Assembly (NCBI GenBank): GCA_023388935.1
Contig: JAEWFG010000185.1
Coordinates: 18,163 to 82,162, forward strand
Source of the DNA: Pseudomonadota bacterium
Lineage (GTDB): Bacteria > Pseudomonadota > Alphaproteobacteria > Rhizobiales > Xanthobacteraceae
Direction: 5' to 3'
DNA length: 64,000 nt
The position numbers were made by a program, and so were the translations under genes. A model generated the notes under the pieces. The model did not search any database. It was not told the DNA's origin and was given only the letters and a program-made list of their open reading frames with translations. Of the stretch, positions 19,719 through 29,394 are shown piece by piece (the stretch's first letter is position 1; each line of letters starts with the position of its first letter).

Positions 19719-19744
19719 GGAACTTTAAAACCTACGGCAAGTTG
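19719..19744 (+). promoter_or_regulatory. possible EcfG-type general-stress promoter
   Basis: GGAAC at 19719-19723, a 16-base spacer, then AGTT at 19740-19743. The EcfG consensus is GGAAC-N16/17-CGTT, so the -35 matches fully and the -10 in three of four positions. It lies about 60 bases upstream of the DUF3309 micro-gene, a sensible distance for its promoter. This is a pattern match only. Confidence 0.35.
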
Positions 19745-19803
19745 CCCTCCGCATATCGGACAAATGCAACGACCCTTTCAACGAAGGGCTGGAGGAGATT
19801 CGC

Positions 19804-19968
19804 ATGTCTATCGGTACGATCATTCTGATCATTTTGATCATCGCTCTGCTCGGCGGCTTCAGCGGCATCGGCGGCGGTCCGTTCTACGGCACCGGCTATT
19901 ATGGCGGCGGCGGCCTCGGGCTCGTCATCATCATCCTGCTGATCTTGCTACTGATGGGACGAATCTAG
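19804..19968 (+). CDS. DUF3309-family small hydrophobic protein
   Basis: A 54-residue micro-protein. It opens with MSIGTIILIILIIALLGG (a first membrane segment), has a Gly/Tyr-rich turn (residues about 17-38, GGPFYGTGYYGGGG), and ends in a second hydrophobic run finishing LLLMGRI. This two-helix hairpin with a Gly-rich middle and a GRI end matches the DUF3309 family, common in rhizobia and of unknown function. GGAGGAG at 19789-19795 is a strong ribosome-binding site. Expression under general stress would fit the GGAAC element upstream, but this is inference. Confidence 0.82.
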   Translation: MSIGTIILIILIIALLGGFSGIGGGPFYGTGYYGGGGLGLVIIILLILLLMGRI

Positions 19969-19983
19969 TCACGGCGGGGATCG

Positions 19984-20073
19984 CGTAGGGTGGGCAAAAG
20001 CGGAACGCGCCGTGCCCACCTCTTCGCTCCGAGAGCACGCTGGTGGGCACGCTGTCGCTTTGCCCACCCTACG
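19984..20073. repeat. nested palindromic intergenic repeat (CGTAGGGTGGGC type)
   Basis: The outer arms CGTAGGGTGGGCAAA (19984-19998) and TTTGCCCACCCTACG (20059-20073) are perfect inverted copies of 15 bases. The inner arms CGTGCCCACC (20011-20020) and GGTGGGCACG (20042-20051) are perfect over 10 bases. The result is a two-tier hairpin of about 90 bases between the DUF3309 gene and the ligD stop. The element at 22983-23069 has the same architecture, so both look like members of a dispersed genomic repeat family. Confidence 0.8.
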
Positions 20074-20114
20074 AATACAGCGCTTCGTCGCACCGATAAA
20101 ACTGGACGACGAAC

Positions 20115-22784
20115 CTACTTCACCCTCCCCGCAAGCTTCTTCATCGCGGCCCTGATCGACGCGGCCGCATCGTCATATCCCTCCCACGCCTTCGAACGCG
20201 CCAGCAGGCCCGGCACGGTCCGCACCGTGTATCGTTTCGGATCGAGATCGCCCTTCACCTGCGCCCATGTGACAGGCATCGACACGGTTGCGCCATCGCG
20301 CGCGCGCGGCGACAGTGGAGAGACCGCGGTCGACAGGCGATCGTTGCGCAGATAGTCCAGGAAAATCTTTCCGTCGCGCAGCTTCTTCGACATGTTGAGC
20401 AGATAGCGCTCGGGATCGTCGTCGGCCATCCACTGGCAGACGCCTTGCGCGAATGCCTTGGCCTCTTTCCAGCTCACCTTGTCGCGCGCGCCGTAGAGCA
20501 GCGGCACCACGACATGCAGGCCCTTGCCGCCTGTGGTCTTGCAGAAGCTTTCCATGCCGACATCGGCAAGGCGCTGACGCATCTCCTTCGCGGCGTCCAC
20601 GACATCGGCAAACCTGACGTCCGGCGCCGGGTCGAGATCGAACACCAGCCGGCCCGGCGTGTCATAAGCGTCTGGAGCACAATTCCAGGGATGCAGCTCG
20701 ACACCGCCGATCTGCGCGACCGCGGCAAGCCCCTCGACGCGGTCGATCTGCAAATATGGCTGGCGATCGCCGGAGACTTTGGCGAGTTCGAGCAGGCTCG
20801 AGGTGCCCCGCATCGCGTGGCGCTGGAAGAACTTCTCGCCGCCGATGCCGTCTGGTGCACGCACGATCGAGCACGGGCGCCCTTTCAGGTGCTCGATCAT
20901 CCATGGGCCGACCGCCTCGAAATAGCGCGCGAGATCGAGCTTGGTGACGCCCTCGCCGTCACCGCCATCCGGCCACAGCTCCTTGTCCGGCTTCGAGATG
21001 ACGACACCCATCACCTCGGCAGTGCCGGCGTCCTTCGATCGCTTGGCTGCCTTCGGCACAGCGCGCCTCCTGACCGAGGGCTCAGCGAGTTCAGTATCTG
21101 CGGGCGCCTCCGCCTCGACCTCCTCGGCCGGCTTGTCCTGCCGCAGGCCCTTGAATGCGGCCTGACGGATATTGCCGTCGGCGGTGAAGCCGGCGAATTC
21201 GATCTCCGCGACGAGTTCCGGCTTCAGCCAGTGCACGTCCCGCGTCTTCTTCGGCGCATCCTTGCCGCCGAAAGGACTTTCCTTGGCCTCCATGGCCTTC
21301 AGAGACGGCATGATGCGCTTGACCTTGTCCGCGCCGAAGCCGGTGCCGACGATGCCGACATAGGCCAGATGATCGCCGCGATAGACGCCGGCCATCAGCG
21401 AGCGGAATTTGCCGTTGGTGGTCTTGTAACCACCGATCACGACCTCATGGCCGGCCCGGCATTTTGCCTTGGTCCAGCTCTCGGTACGGCCGGAGCGATA
21501 GGGCGCATCCAGCTTCTTCGACACCACGCCCTCGAGCTCGAGCTTGCAGGCCGATTGCAGCACCGCATCTCCGCCGCTCACAAAATGCTCGACATAGCGG
21601 ATCTGGCTCAACTTACGTTTGCGGGCCTCGAGCAATTCCTTGAGATGCGCCTTGCGTTCGCCGAGCGGTAGCCGGCGATAATCGAGGCCGTCGGCGAACA
21701 GCAGGTCGAACGCGAAGAAGATCAGCTCCTCGGTCTCGCCGTCCGACAGCGCGGCCTGGAGCGACGAGAAGTTCGGCGCGCCGTTGTGGTCGAGCGCAAC
21801 GATCTCTCCGTCGATCATCACGTCCGGCAGCGCACCGGCTTCCTTGGCTATCGCTGCGAACTTGTCGGTCCAGTCGAGCCCCTTCCGCGTCTTCAGCGTC
21901 GCCTTGCCGTCCTCGACGCGAAGCTGCACGCGGTAGCCGTCGAACTTGATCTCGTGGCACCAGCCTTCACCGGCCGGCGGGCGCTCGACCGAGGTACAGA
22001 GCTGCGGCGCCACGAAGTCCGGCGTCTCCGTAACCTTCTTGGCGTTGGTCGCGGTCGTGGCTTTCTTCTTCGCCGGCTTGCCGACCTTCAACGCCGTGCG
22101 AGGCGCCGGCTTGACGGTACGTCCCTTCGTTTCCTCAGCGCGGTTGGACTGCCAGACCGCATCGGCCTTGCCCTTGGCACCCTTCGCCAGCATGAACGGT
22201 TTCGGCGCACGTCCCTTGCCGTCGGCGATCTCAGCCATCGCGCGGCCGGACGCCACCGACTTGTCCTCACTGAGAATGTCCTCGCCCTCGCTGGCATATT
22301 CGTCGCGATGCTTGATCAGCAGCCAGTTGGTGCGCTTGCCGCCGGTGCGGTCGTGCCGCATGCGCACCAGCACCCAGCTTCCATGCAGCTTCTCGCCGTG
22401 GAGCGTGAATTTGAGATCGCCCTTCCTGAAGCCGGATTCGGGATCATCGGAGTCCCAGGTGCCGCGGTCCCACAGCATCACGGTGCCGCCGCCATACTGC
22501 CCATCCGGAATCGTGCCTTCGAAATCGCCATAGTCGAGCGGATGGTCCTCGACCTCGACGGCCAGGCGCTTGTCGCGTGGATCGAGCGAGGGCCCCTTCG
22601 TCACCGCCCAGGACTTGAAGACTCCGTCGAATTCGAGCCGGAAATCATAATGTAGCCGCGTCGCATCATGCTTCTGAATGACGAAGCGCCGCTGCTTCGA
22701 CGGCGCGACCGCAGCCTCGCCGGAGGGCTCCGGCGTCTTCTCGAAATCCCGCTTCTGCCGGTAGGTAGAGAGTTTTCGCAGCAC
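20115..22784 (-). CDS. ligD: ATP-dependent DNA ligase D (LigD), three-domain
   Basis: An 889-residue bacterial non-homologous end-joining ligase with phosphoesterase, ligase and polymerase domains in that order. The N-terminal 3'-phosphoesterase domain (residues about 20-170) has HDATRLHYDFRLE. The ligase core has the adenylation site EIKFDGYR with K280. The C-terminal primase-polymerase domain (about 590-880) has VFDLDPAPDV (metal Asp pair) and KGLHVVVPL. A low-complexity Lys/Ala/Thr-rich linker lies near residues 200-250. It begins at GTG 22784 with a weak ribosome site. No Ku gene lies in this window, although Ku is the usual partner. It is isolated between two repeat-bearing spacers. Confidence 0.95.
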   Translation of the reverse strand: MLRKLSTYRQKRDFEKTPEPSGEAAVAPSKQRRFVIQKHDATRLHYDFRLEFDGVFKSWAVTKGPSLDPRDKRLAVEVEDHPLDYGDFEGTIPDGQYGGGTVMLWDRGTWDSDDPESGFRKGDLKFTLHGEKLHGSWVLVRMRHDRTGGKRTNWLLIKHRDEYASEGEDILSEDKSVASGRAMAEIADGKGRAPKPFMLAKGAKGKADAVWQSNRAEETKGRTVKPAPRTALKVGKPAKKKATTATNAKKVTETPDFVAPQLCTSVERPPAGEGWCHEIKFDGYRVQLRVEDGKATLKTRKGLDWTDKFAAIAKEAGALPDVMIDGEIVALDHNGAPNFSSLQAALSDGETEELIFFAFDLLFADGLDYRRLPLGERKAHLKELLEARKRKLSQIRYVEHFVSGGDAVLQSACKLELEGVVSKKLDAPYRSGRTESWTKAKCRAGHEVVIGGYKTTNGKFRSLMAGVYRGDHLAYVGIVGTGFGADKVKRIMPSLKAMEAKESPFGGKDAPKKTRDVHWLKPELVAEIEFAGFTADGNIRQAAFKGLRQDKPAEEVEAEAPADTELAEPSVRRRAVPKAAKRSKDAGTAEVMGVVISKPDKELWPDGGDGEGVTKLDLARYFEAVGPWMIEHLKGRPCSIVRAPDGIGGEKFFQRHAMRGTSSLLELAKVSGDRQPYLQIDRVEGLAAVAQIGGVELHPWNCAPDAYDTPGRLVFDLDPAPDVRFADVVDAAKEMRQRLADVGMESFCKTTGGKGLHVVVPLLYGARDKVSWKEAKAFAQGVCQWMADDDPERYLLNMSKKLRDGKIFLDYLRNDRLSTAVSPLSPRARDGATVSMPVTWAQVKGDLDPKRYTVRTVPGLLARSKAWEGYDDAAASIRAAMKKLAGRVK

Positions 22785-22887
22785 GACCGGTCCCGCTTTC
22801 TCTTTCGCTATTCGAGCCTATCACGGCAAAAGTCCCACCCGGAACCAAAACCCGACGGGACGATTGAGGTTCCAAAACGCGTACTCC

Positions 22888-22964
22888 GTCATTGCGAGCG
22901 CAGCGAAGCAATCCAGAATCTATCCGCGGAAGGACGCGGATTGCTTCGCTGCGCTCGCAATGAC
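22888..22964. repeat. REP-type palindrome, copy 1
   Basis: The left arm GTCATTGCGAGCGCAGCGAA followed by GCAATCC and the right arm GGATTGC followed by TTCGCTGCGCTCGCAATGAC are inverted copies around a short loop. The same element occurs at 27158-27243 and 57626-57710. It lies between ligD and kdpE and is followed at once by a second repeat type. It may act as a transcript-stabilising or terminating hairpin, but no T-run follows the stem. Confidence 0.88.
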
Positions 22965-22982
22965 GACGTTGATGCGGTCGTC

Positions 22983-23069
22983 GTAGGATGGGTAGAGCGA
23001 AGCCAAACCCATCACGCGTCGTCGGGCGTAGAAGCATGATGGGTTTCGCAAGGGCACGACCCATCCTAC
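22983..23069. repeat. nested palindromic intergenic repeat (GTAGGATGGGT type)
   Basis: The outer arms GTAGGATGGGT (22983-22993) and ACCCATCCTAC (23059-23069) and inner arms AAACCCATCA (23005-23014) and TGATGGGTTT (23037-23046) are perfect inverted pairs. The two-tier layout matches 19984-20073 with a related but different arm sequence. It lies 14 bases beyond the kdpE stop and could fold in the 3' end of the kdp transcript. Confidence 0.82.
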
Positions 23070-23082
23070 AGATCTGCAGGAA

Positions 23083-23772
23083 TCAATCCCCCGCCTTCAG
23101 CCGGTACCCGATTCCGGTCTCCGTTAGCACGTATTGCGGCCGCTCCGGATCGGCTTCGATCTTCTGGCGGAGCTGGCGGACATAGACGCGCAGATATTGT
23201 GCGTCGGTCAGCTCGTCCCAGAGCTCCTTGAGCAGGAAGCGATGGGTGAGCACCTTGCCGGCGTGCTGCACCAGCACGCGCAGGAGATCGTACTCCTTCG
23301 GCGACAATTTCACATCGCGCTCGCCGACCTTGACGATGCGGCGGACGAGATCGACGGAGAGATCGCCGGTACGAAACACCGGGCGTTCGCCCTGCACCTG
23401 GAGTTGGTGCCGCAACGCGGCGCGCAAGCGGGCCAGCAGCTCGTCCATGCCGAACGGCTTGGTCAGATAATCGTCGGCCCCAAGATCGAGCGCCTGCACC
23501 TTGCCGGCTTCGTCGCCCCGGCTCGACAGCACCACGATCGGCACGCTTTCATTACGGGCGCGGATGGTGCGCAGCAGCTCGTGGCCCTGGATGTCGGGCA
23601 GGCCTAGATCGAGGATGATCAGCGCCGGCTCTTCCGTGAGCTTCTCCAGCGCGGTCTTGCCATTCGACGCTTCCAGGATCTCATAGCCCTGTGTGGTCAA
23701 CCCCATCCGCAGCAATTTGCGGATCGGGGGCTCGTCGTCGATGACCAGAACCTTGATCGGGGCGGCGCTCAT
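23083..23772 (-). CDS. kdpE: KDP operon response regulator KdpE
   Basis: A 229-residue OmpR/PhoB-type response regulator controlling the high-affinity K+ uptake operon. The receiver domain has the acidic pair IDDE (residues 11-14) and phospho-acceptor D55 (LIILDLGLPD). The winged-helix DNA-binding domain has LSPKEYDLLRVLVQHAGKVLTH and YLRVYVRQLRQKIE. The ATG at 23772 overlaps the kdpD stop by four bases, so the pair is coupled. It is the last gene of the kdp operon. Phosphorylated KdpE would be expected to bind upstream of the kdp genes; see the motif at 31566-31584. Confidence 0.95.
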   Translation of the reverse strand: MSAAPIKVLVIDDEPPIRKLLRMGLTTQGYEILEASNGKTALEKLTEEPALIILDLGLPDIQGHELLRTIRARNESVPIVVLSSRGDEAGKVQALDLGADDYLTKPFGMDELLARLRAALRHQLQVQGERPVFRTGDLSVDLVRRIVKVGERDVKLSPKEYDLLRVLVQHAGKVLTHRFLLKELWDELTDAQYLRVYVRQLRQKIEADPERPQYVLTETGIGYRLKAGD

Positions 23773-26492
23773 GCTGCAGTATCCAATGCGTGGGTGTGCG
23801 CCGGAACGGGCAGACGGATGGTGAGGACGGCCCCGCTCCGGTCGCTGCGATTGGCCGCCGAGATAGTGCCGCGCATCGCCTCGACGAAGCCGCGGGAGAT
23901 GGCGAGGCCCAGCCCGGTGCCGGGCCGGACATGATCCCTCTTCTGCGCGCGATAGAACTTGTCGAACACGCTCTCGAGCTCGTCGGGCGGAATGCCGTCG
24001 CCTTCGTCGGCAACCTGGAGCACCACGTGGTTATTGTCGCGCCGGCTCCGGATCGAGATCGTGGTTTCCGGCGGCGAATACTTTGCGGCATTGTCGAGCA
24101 AATTGAACAGCACCTGCTCGAACAGCACCGCATCGAGCTGAAGCATCGGCAGATCTGAGACGAGGACCAGTTCGACCTTGTGGCCGGCGAGGATCTTGCT
24201 GGCGCGCCTTAGCGCACTGCCGACGATCTCGCCGAGATCGTGCAGCGCAGTATTGGGCACGATGGCGCCGGACTCGAGCTTGGTCATGTCGAGCAGATTG
24301 GCGATGAAGCGGTTGAGCCGCTCGGATTCGTCGATGACGGTGGCGAGCAGATCGCGCTTCTCGGTGTCGGACAGCGCGCTGGCGAGATCGCGCATGGTCG
24401 AAGCCGCGCCGAGCACGGAGGCGAGCGGCGTCTTCAAATCATGCGAGATCGAGGTCAGCAGCGCCGAGCGCAGCCGCTCGGATTCGACGGTGCGCTTGAC
24501 TCGGTCCATGTCCTCGACCAGCAGCACGCGCTCGATCGCGAGTGCGCCCTGGTCGACCAGCGCGTCGAGCAACCGGCGCTGGTCCGGCGTCAGCAGCGGG
24601 CCGGTGCGGTCGTTGTCGATGCCGATGACGCCGATCGGGCCGCGCCCCGTGCGCATCGGCAGGAACAGCCGTTTTGCACCCGGCAGCGTATCTGAACCGC
24701 GGCCAGCCGGTCGATCGTTGCTCCAGGCCCAGTTGGCGGCAGCAAGATCGGCCTGATCGAGCTGATCCTCGGGCGGATAGCCGGATTTCACCGTCAAGAG
24801 GCCCTCTTCCGGCAGCAGCAGGACAACACGAACCTTCAGCATCAGCGCGGTCTGATAGGCGGTTGCCCACAGCACGTCGTCGAGCGTGCCGGTACCGGCA
24901 AGCTTGCGGCTGAACGCATAGAGCTGCTCGGTCGTGCGGATGCGGCCGATCGCGGTGTCGGCCTGCGTGCGCACCCGCCCCGCCACGTTCGACACCAGGA
25001 TCGCAATCAGCATGAAGAAGAAGAACGCCGCAACATTGGTCGGGTCGGTGATGGTGAAAGTGTAGACCGGCGGCAGGAAGAAGAAATTGTAGGCAAACGA
25101 GGCCGCGACGCTTGCGAGCAGCGACGGCCACAGCCCATAGCGCACCGCGACAGTCACCACGGCCGTCAGGAACACGAGGTCAACGTTCTCGACGCCAAAC
25201 CCCGGCTTGATCACGGCCGCCGCGGCAAGGCCAATCGCCGCGATGCCGAGCGCCTTGAGATATGGCAGCGCGTCGAACTGCTCCGACCGCGCCGCGGTCT
25301 GCACCGTCGTTTTCGGCATCGGCTGGTCGGGGAGCTCGTCGCCTGGAATGACGTGAACGCTGATATTGCCGGCGCGACGCACAAGATCATGCACGACGGA
25401 GCCGCGCATCAGCTCGAACCAGCGCGAGCGCGTCGACTTTCCGATCACGATCTGGGTGACGTTGTTGCCTTGCGCGAAGTTCATGACGTCGTCGGCGATA
25501 TGGCGGCCGACAGCTGGGATGGTTAGCGCTTCGCCGCCGAGCGATTCTGCGAGCCGCAGCGTATCGGCCAGCCGGTCGCGCTCCTCGTCGGACAATTGCA
25601 GAGATCGCCGCGTCTCGATTGAGATCGCGGTGAACGGCGCATGCAGCCGGTCGGCCAGTCGCCTGGTGTAGCGCACGAGGCCGGCCGCGCGCGGGTCCTC
25701 GCTGACGCAGACGAGAATACGCTCGCCCGCGGCCCAGGGACCGGATATGGCGTTCGCCTGCATGTGGCTGAGGAGCTGTTCGTCGACCCGCTCGGCCGTG
25801 CGCCGCAGCGCAAGCTCGCGCAGCGCGGTCAAATTGCCCGGCGAAAAATAATGCTCCAGCGCCCGCTCGGCCTGCTTCGGGACATAGACCTTGCCCTCTT
25901 TCAGCCGCTGGATCAAATCGTCTGGCGTGAGGTCGATCAGCTCGATGGCATCGGCGCGGTCGAACACCGAGTCCGGCACGGTCTCGCGCACCCGCACATG
26001 GGTGATCTGGGCAACGACGTCGTTCAGGCTCTCGATGTGCTGGATGTTGACGGCGGTGTAGACGTCGATGCCGTGGGAGAGCAGTTCCTCGACGTCGAGA
26101 TAGCGTTTTGGATGACGGCTGCCCGCCGCGTTGGTATGGGCGAGCTCGTCGACCAGAGCCAGCTGCGGGCGCCGTGCGATCACGGCATCGAGGTCCATCT
26201 CCTCGACCATCTGGCCGCGATAGTCGAACTTCTTGCGGGGGACGACTTCGAGATCGCGTACGAGCGCCTCGGTCTCGGCCCGGCCATGGGTCTCGACGAA
26301 GCCGACCACGACGTCGATGCCGGCCTTGCGCCTGGCGTGGGCGCTCTGCAGCATCTCGTAGGTTTTGCCGACGCCGGGGGCGGCGCCGACGAAGATTTTG
26401 AGCTTGCCGCTCGCGCTCTCTTCCCGGCGCGCTGCTTCCAGCAGCGCCTCGGGAGACGGTCGTTGTTCGGAATCGCGGCGCTCTCGGACCAT
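23769..26492 (-). CDS. kdpD: K+-sensing histidine kinase KdpD
   Basis: A 907-residue sensor kinase. The N-terminal KdpD domain carries a Walker A motif, GAAPGVGKT (residues 36-44). It is followed by a universal-stress-protein-like domain (about 250-370) and four short membrane helices around 400-500 (YLKALGIAAIGLAAAAV; VVTVAVRYGLWPSLLASVAA; AFFFFMLIAILVSNVAG). A GAF-like region and the kinase core follow. The phospho-acceptor is H684 in SISHDLKTPLASVLG. ATP-lid motifs VADEGDGIPP and GTGLGLAISRG are intact. KdpD responds to low K+ or osmotic stress and phosphorylates KdpE. It lies 40 bases downstream of kdpC. Confidence 0.95.
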   Translation of the reverse strand: MVRERRDSEQRPSPEALLEAARREESASGKLKIFVGAAPGVGKTYEMLQSAHARRKAGIDVVVGFVETHGRAETEALVRDLEVVPRKKFDYRGQMVEEMDLDAVIARRPQLALVDELAHTNAAGSRHPKRYLDVEELLSHGIDVYTAVNIQHIESLNDVVAQITHVRVRETVPDSVFDRADAIELIDLTPDDLIQRLKEGKVYVPKQAERALEHYFSPGNLTALRELALRRTAERVDEQLLSHMQANAISGPWAAGERILVCVSEDPRAAGLVRYTRRLADRLHAPFTAISIETRRSLQLSDEERDRLADTLRLAESLGGEALTIPAVGRHIADDVMNFAQGNNVTQIVIGKSTRSRWFELMRGSVVHDLVRRAGNISVHVIPGDELPDQPMPKTTVQTAARSEQFDALPYLKALGIAAIGLAAAAVIKPGFGVENVDLVFLTAVVTVAVRYGLWPSLLASVAASFAYNFFFLPPVYTFTITDPTNVAAFFFFMLIAILVSNVAGRVRTQADTAIGRIRTTEQLYAFSRKLAGTGTLDDVLWATAYQTALMLKVRVVLLLPEEGLLTVKSGYPPEDQLDQADLAAANWAWSNDRPAGRGSDTLPGAKRLFLPMRTGRGPIGVIGIDNDRTGPLLTPDQRRLLDALVDQGALAIERVLLVEDMDRVKRTVESERLRSALLTSISHDLKTPLASVLGAASTMRDLASALSDTEKRDLLATVIDESERLNRFIANLLDMTKLESGAIVPNTALHDLGEIVGSALRRASKILAGHKVELVLVSDLPMLQLDAVLFEQVLFNLLDNAAKYSPPETTISIRSRRDNNHVVLQVADEGDGIPPDELESVFDKFYRAQKRDHVRPGTGLGLAISRGFVEAMRGTISAANRSDRSGAVLTIRLPVPAHTHALDTAA

Positions 26493-26532
26493 TTTGCCAA
26501 TATAGTCATCCGTGCGTTACGAGCCTAGACGG

Positions 26533-27138
26533 CTACTTGGCGGCAGCGCGATCCAGGGCGAGGTTCAGCGCCAGAACGTTGACCCGCGGTTCGCCAAGCA
26601 GCCCGAACAGACGGCCCTGGGTGTTGGAGGTCACGAGCTGCCTGAGCTGGTCTTCCGATATATTCCGCGCCTTCGCCACGCGGGGCACCTGGAATTGCGC
26701 AGCCTCCGGCGAAATGTCGGGATCGAGCCCGCTGCCGGAGGTCGTCACCAGATCGACCGGAACGGGGGCGTTCGGGTTTTCCCCCTTCAGCTTGTCGACG
26801 TCCTCCTTTAACCGGTCGGCCAGCGCCTTGCTGGTCGGGCCGAGGTTGGAGCCGCCCGAGTTGGCTGCGTTGTAGGGCGCAGACACCGTCTTGGTCGCAT
26901 CGTTCGGATCCGGCGCCACCGTCGCCGAGGGACGGCCGTGGAAATATTTGTCGCTTTTGAATTCCTGCCCGATCAGGGCGGAGCCGATCACCTTGCCGTC
27001 CTTCTCGATCAGGCTGCCCTGCGCCTGCTCGGGGAAGATCACGCCGGAAATAGCGGTCATCGCGAGCGGATAGGCGAGGCCCGTGATGGCGGTGAGCACC
27101 AGCAAGAGGACGATGGCGGGGCGGATTTCTCTGAGCAT
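26533..27138 (-). CDS. kdpC: K+-transporting ATPase subunit C (KdpC)
   Basis: A 201-residue subunit with one N-terminal membrane helix (PAIVLLLVLTAITGLAYPLA) and a large soluble domain. KdpC is thought to raise nucleotide affinity in KdpB and is needed for assembly of the KdpFABC pump. Family marks include GSALIGQEF, YFHGRPSAT, YNAANSGGSNLGPTS and DLVTTSGSGLDPDISP, and it ends with the usual VNVLALNLALD. AGGAGA precedes ATG 27138. It is separated from kdpB by 107 bases filled by a REP palindrome, an uncommon interruption in a compact operon. Confidence 0.95.
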   Translation of the reverse strand: MLREIRPAIVLLLVLTAITGLAYPLAMTAISGVIFPEQAQGSLIEKDGKVIGSALIGQEFKSDKYFHGRPSATVAPDPNDATKTVSAPYNAANSGGSNLGPTSKALADRLKEDVDKLKGENPNAPVPVDLVTTSGSGLDPDISPEAAQFQVPRVAKARNISEDQLRQLVTSNTQGRLFGLLGEPRVNVLALNLALDRAAAK

Positions 27139-27157
27139 GTTGGTCTCCTATTTACTC

Positions 27158-27243
27158 GTCATTGCGAGGAGCGAAGCGACGAAGCAATCCAGTCTCTCGG
27201 CCGTGGAAGCATTGCTGGATTGCTTCGCTTCGCTCGCAATGAC
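27158..27243. repeat. REP-type palindrome, copy 2, inside the kdp operon
   Basis: The left arm starts GTCATTGCGAGGAGCGAAGC and the right arm ends TTCGCTTCGCTCGCAATGAC. It occupies nearly all of the kdpB-kdpC gap and ends two bases from the kdpB stop. A hairpin here in the polycistronic transcript could reduce or stabilise expression of kdpCDE relative to kdpFAB. That effect is inference; the repeat itself is plain in the sequence. Confidence 0.9.
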
Positions 27244-27245
27244 AC

Positions 27246-29360
<2,115 letters not shown>

Positions 29361-29394
29361 GGAGGTCACTCCAAACCAATCAGATGGCTGTCGA

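Noticed and set aside
22861..23082. possible CRISPR or tandem array between ligD and kdpE
   Set aside because: These are single palindromic elements of two types with no regular repeat-spacer pattern.
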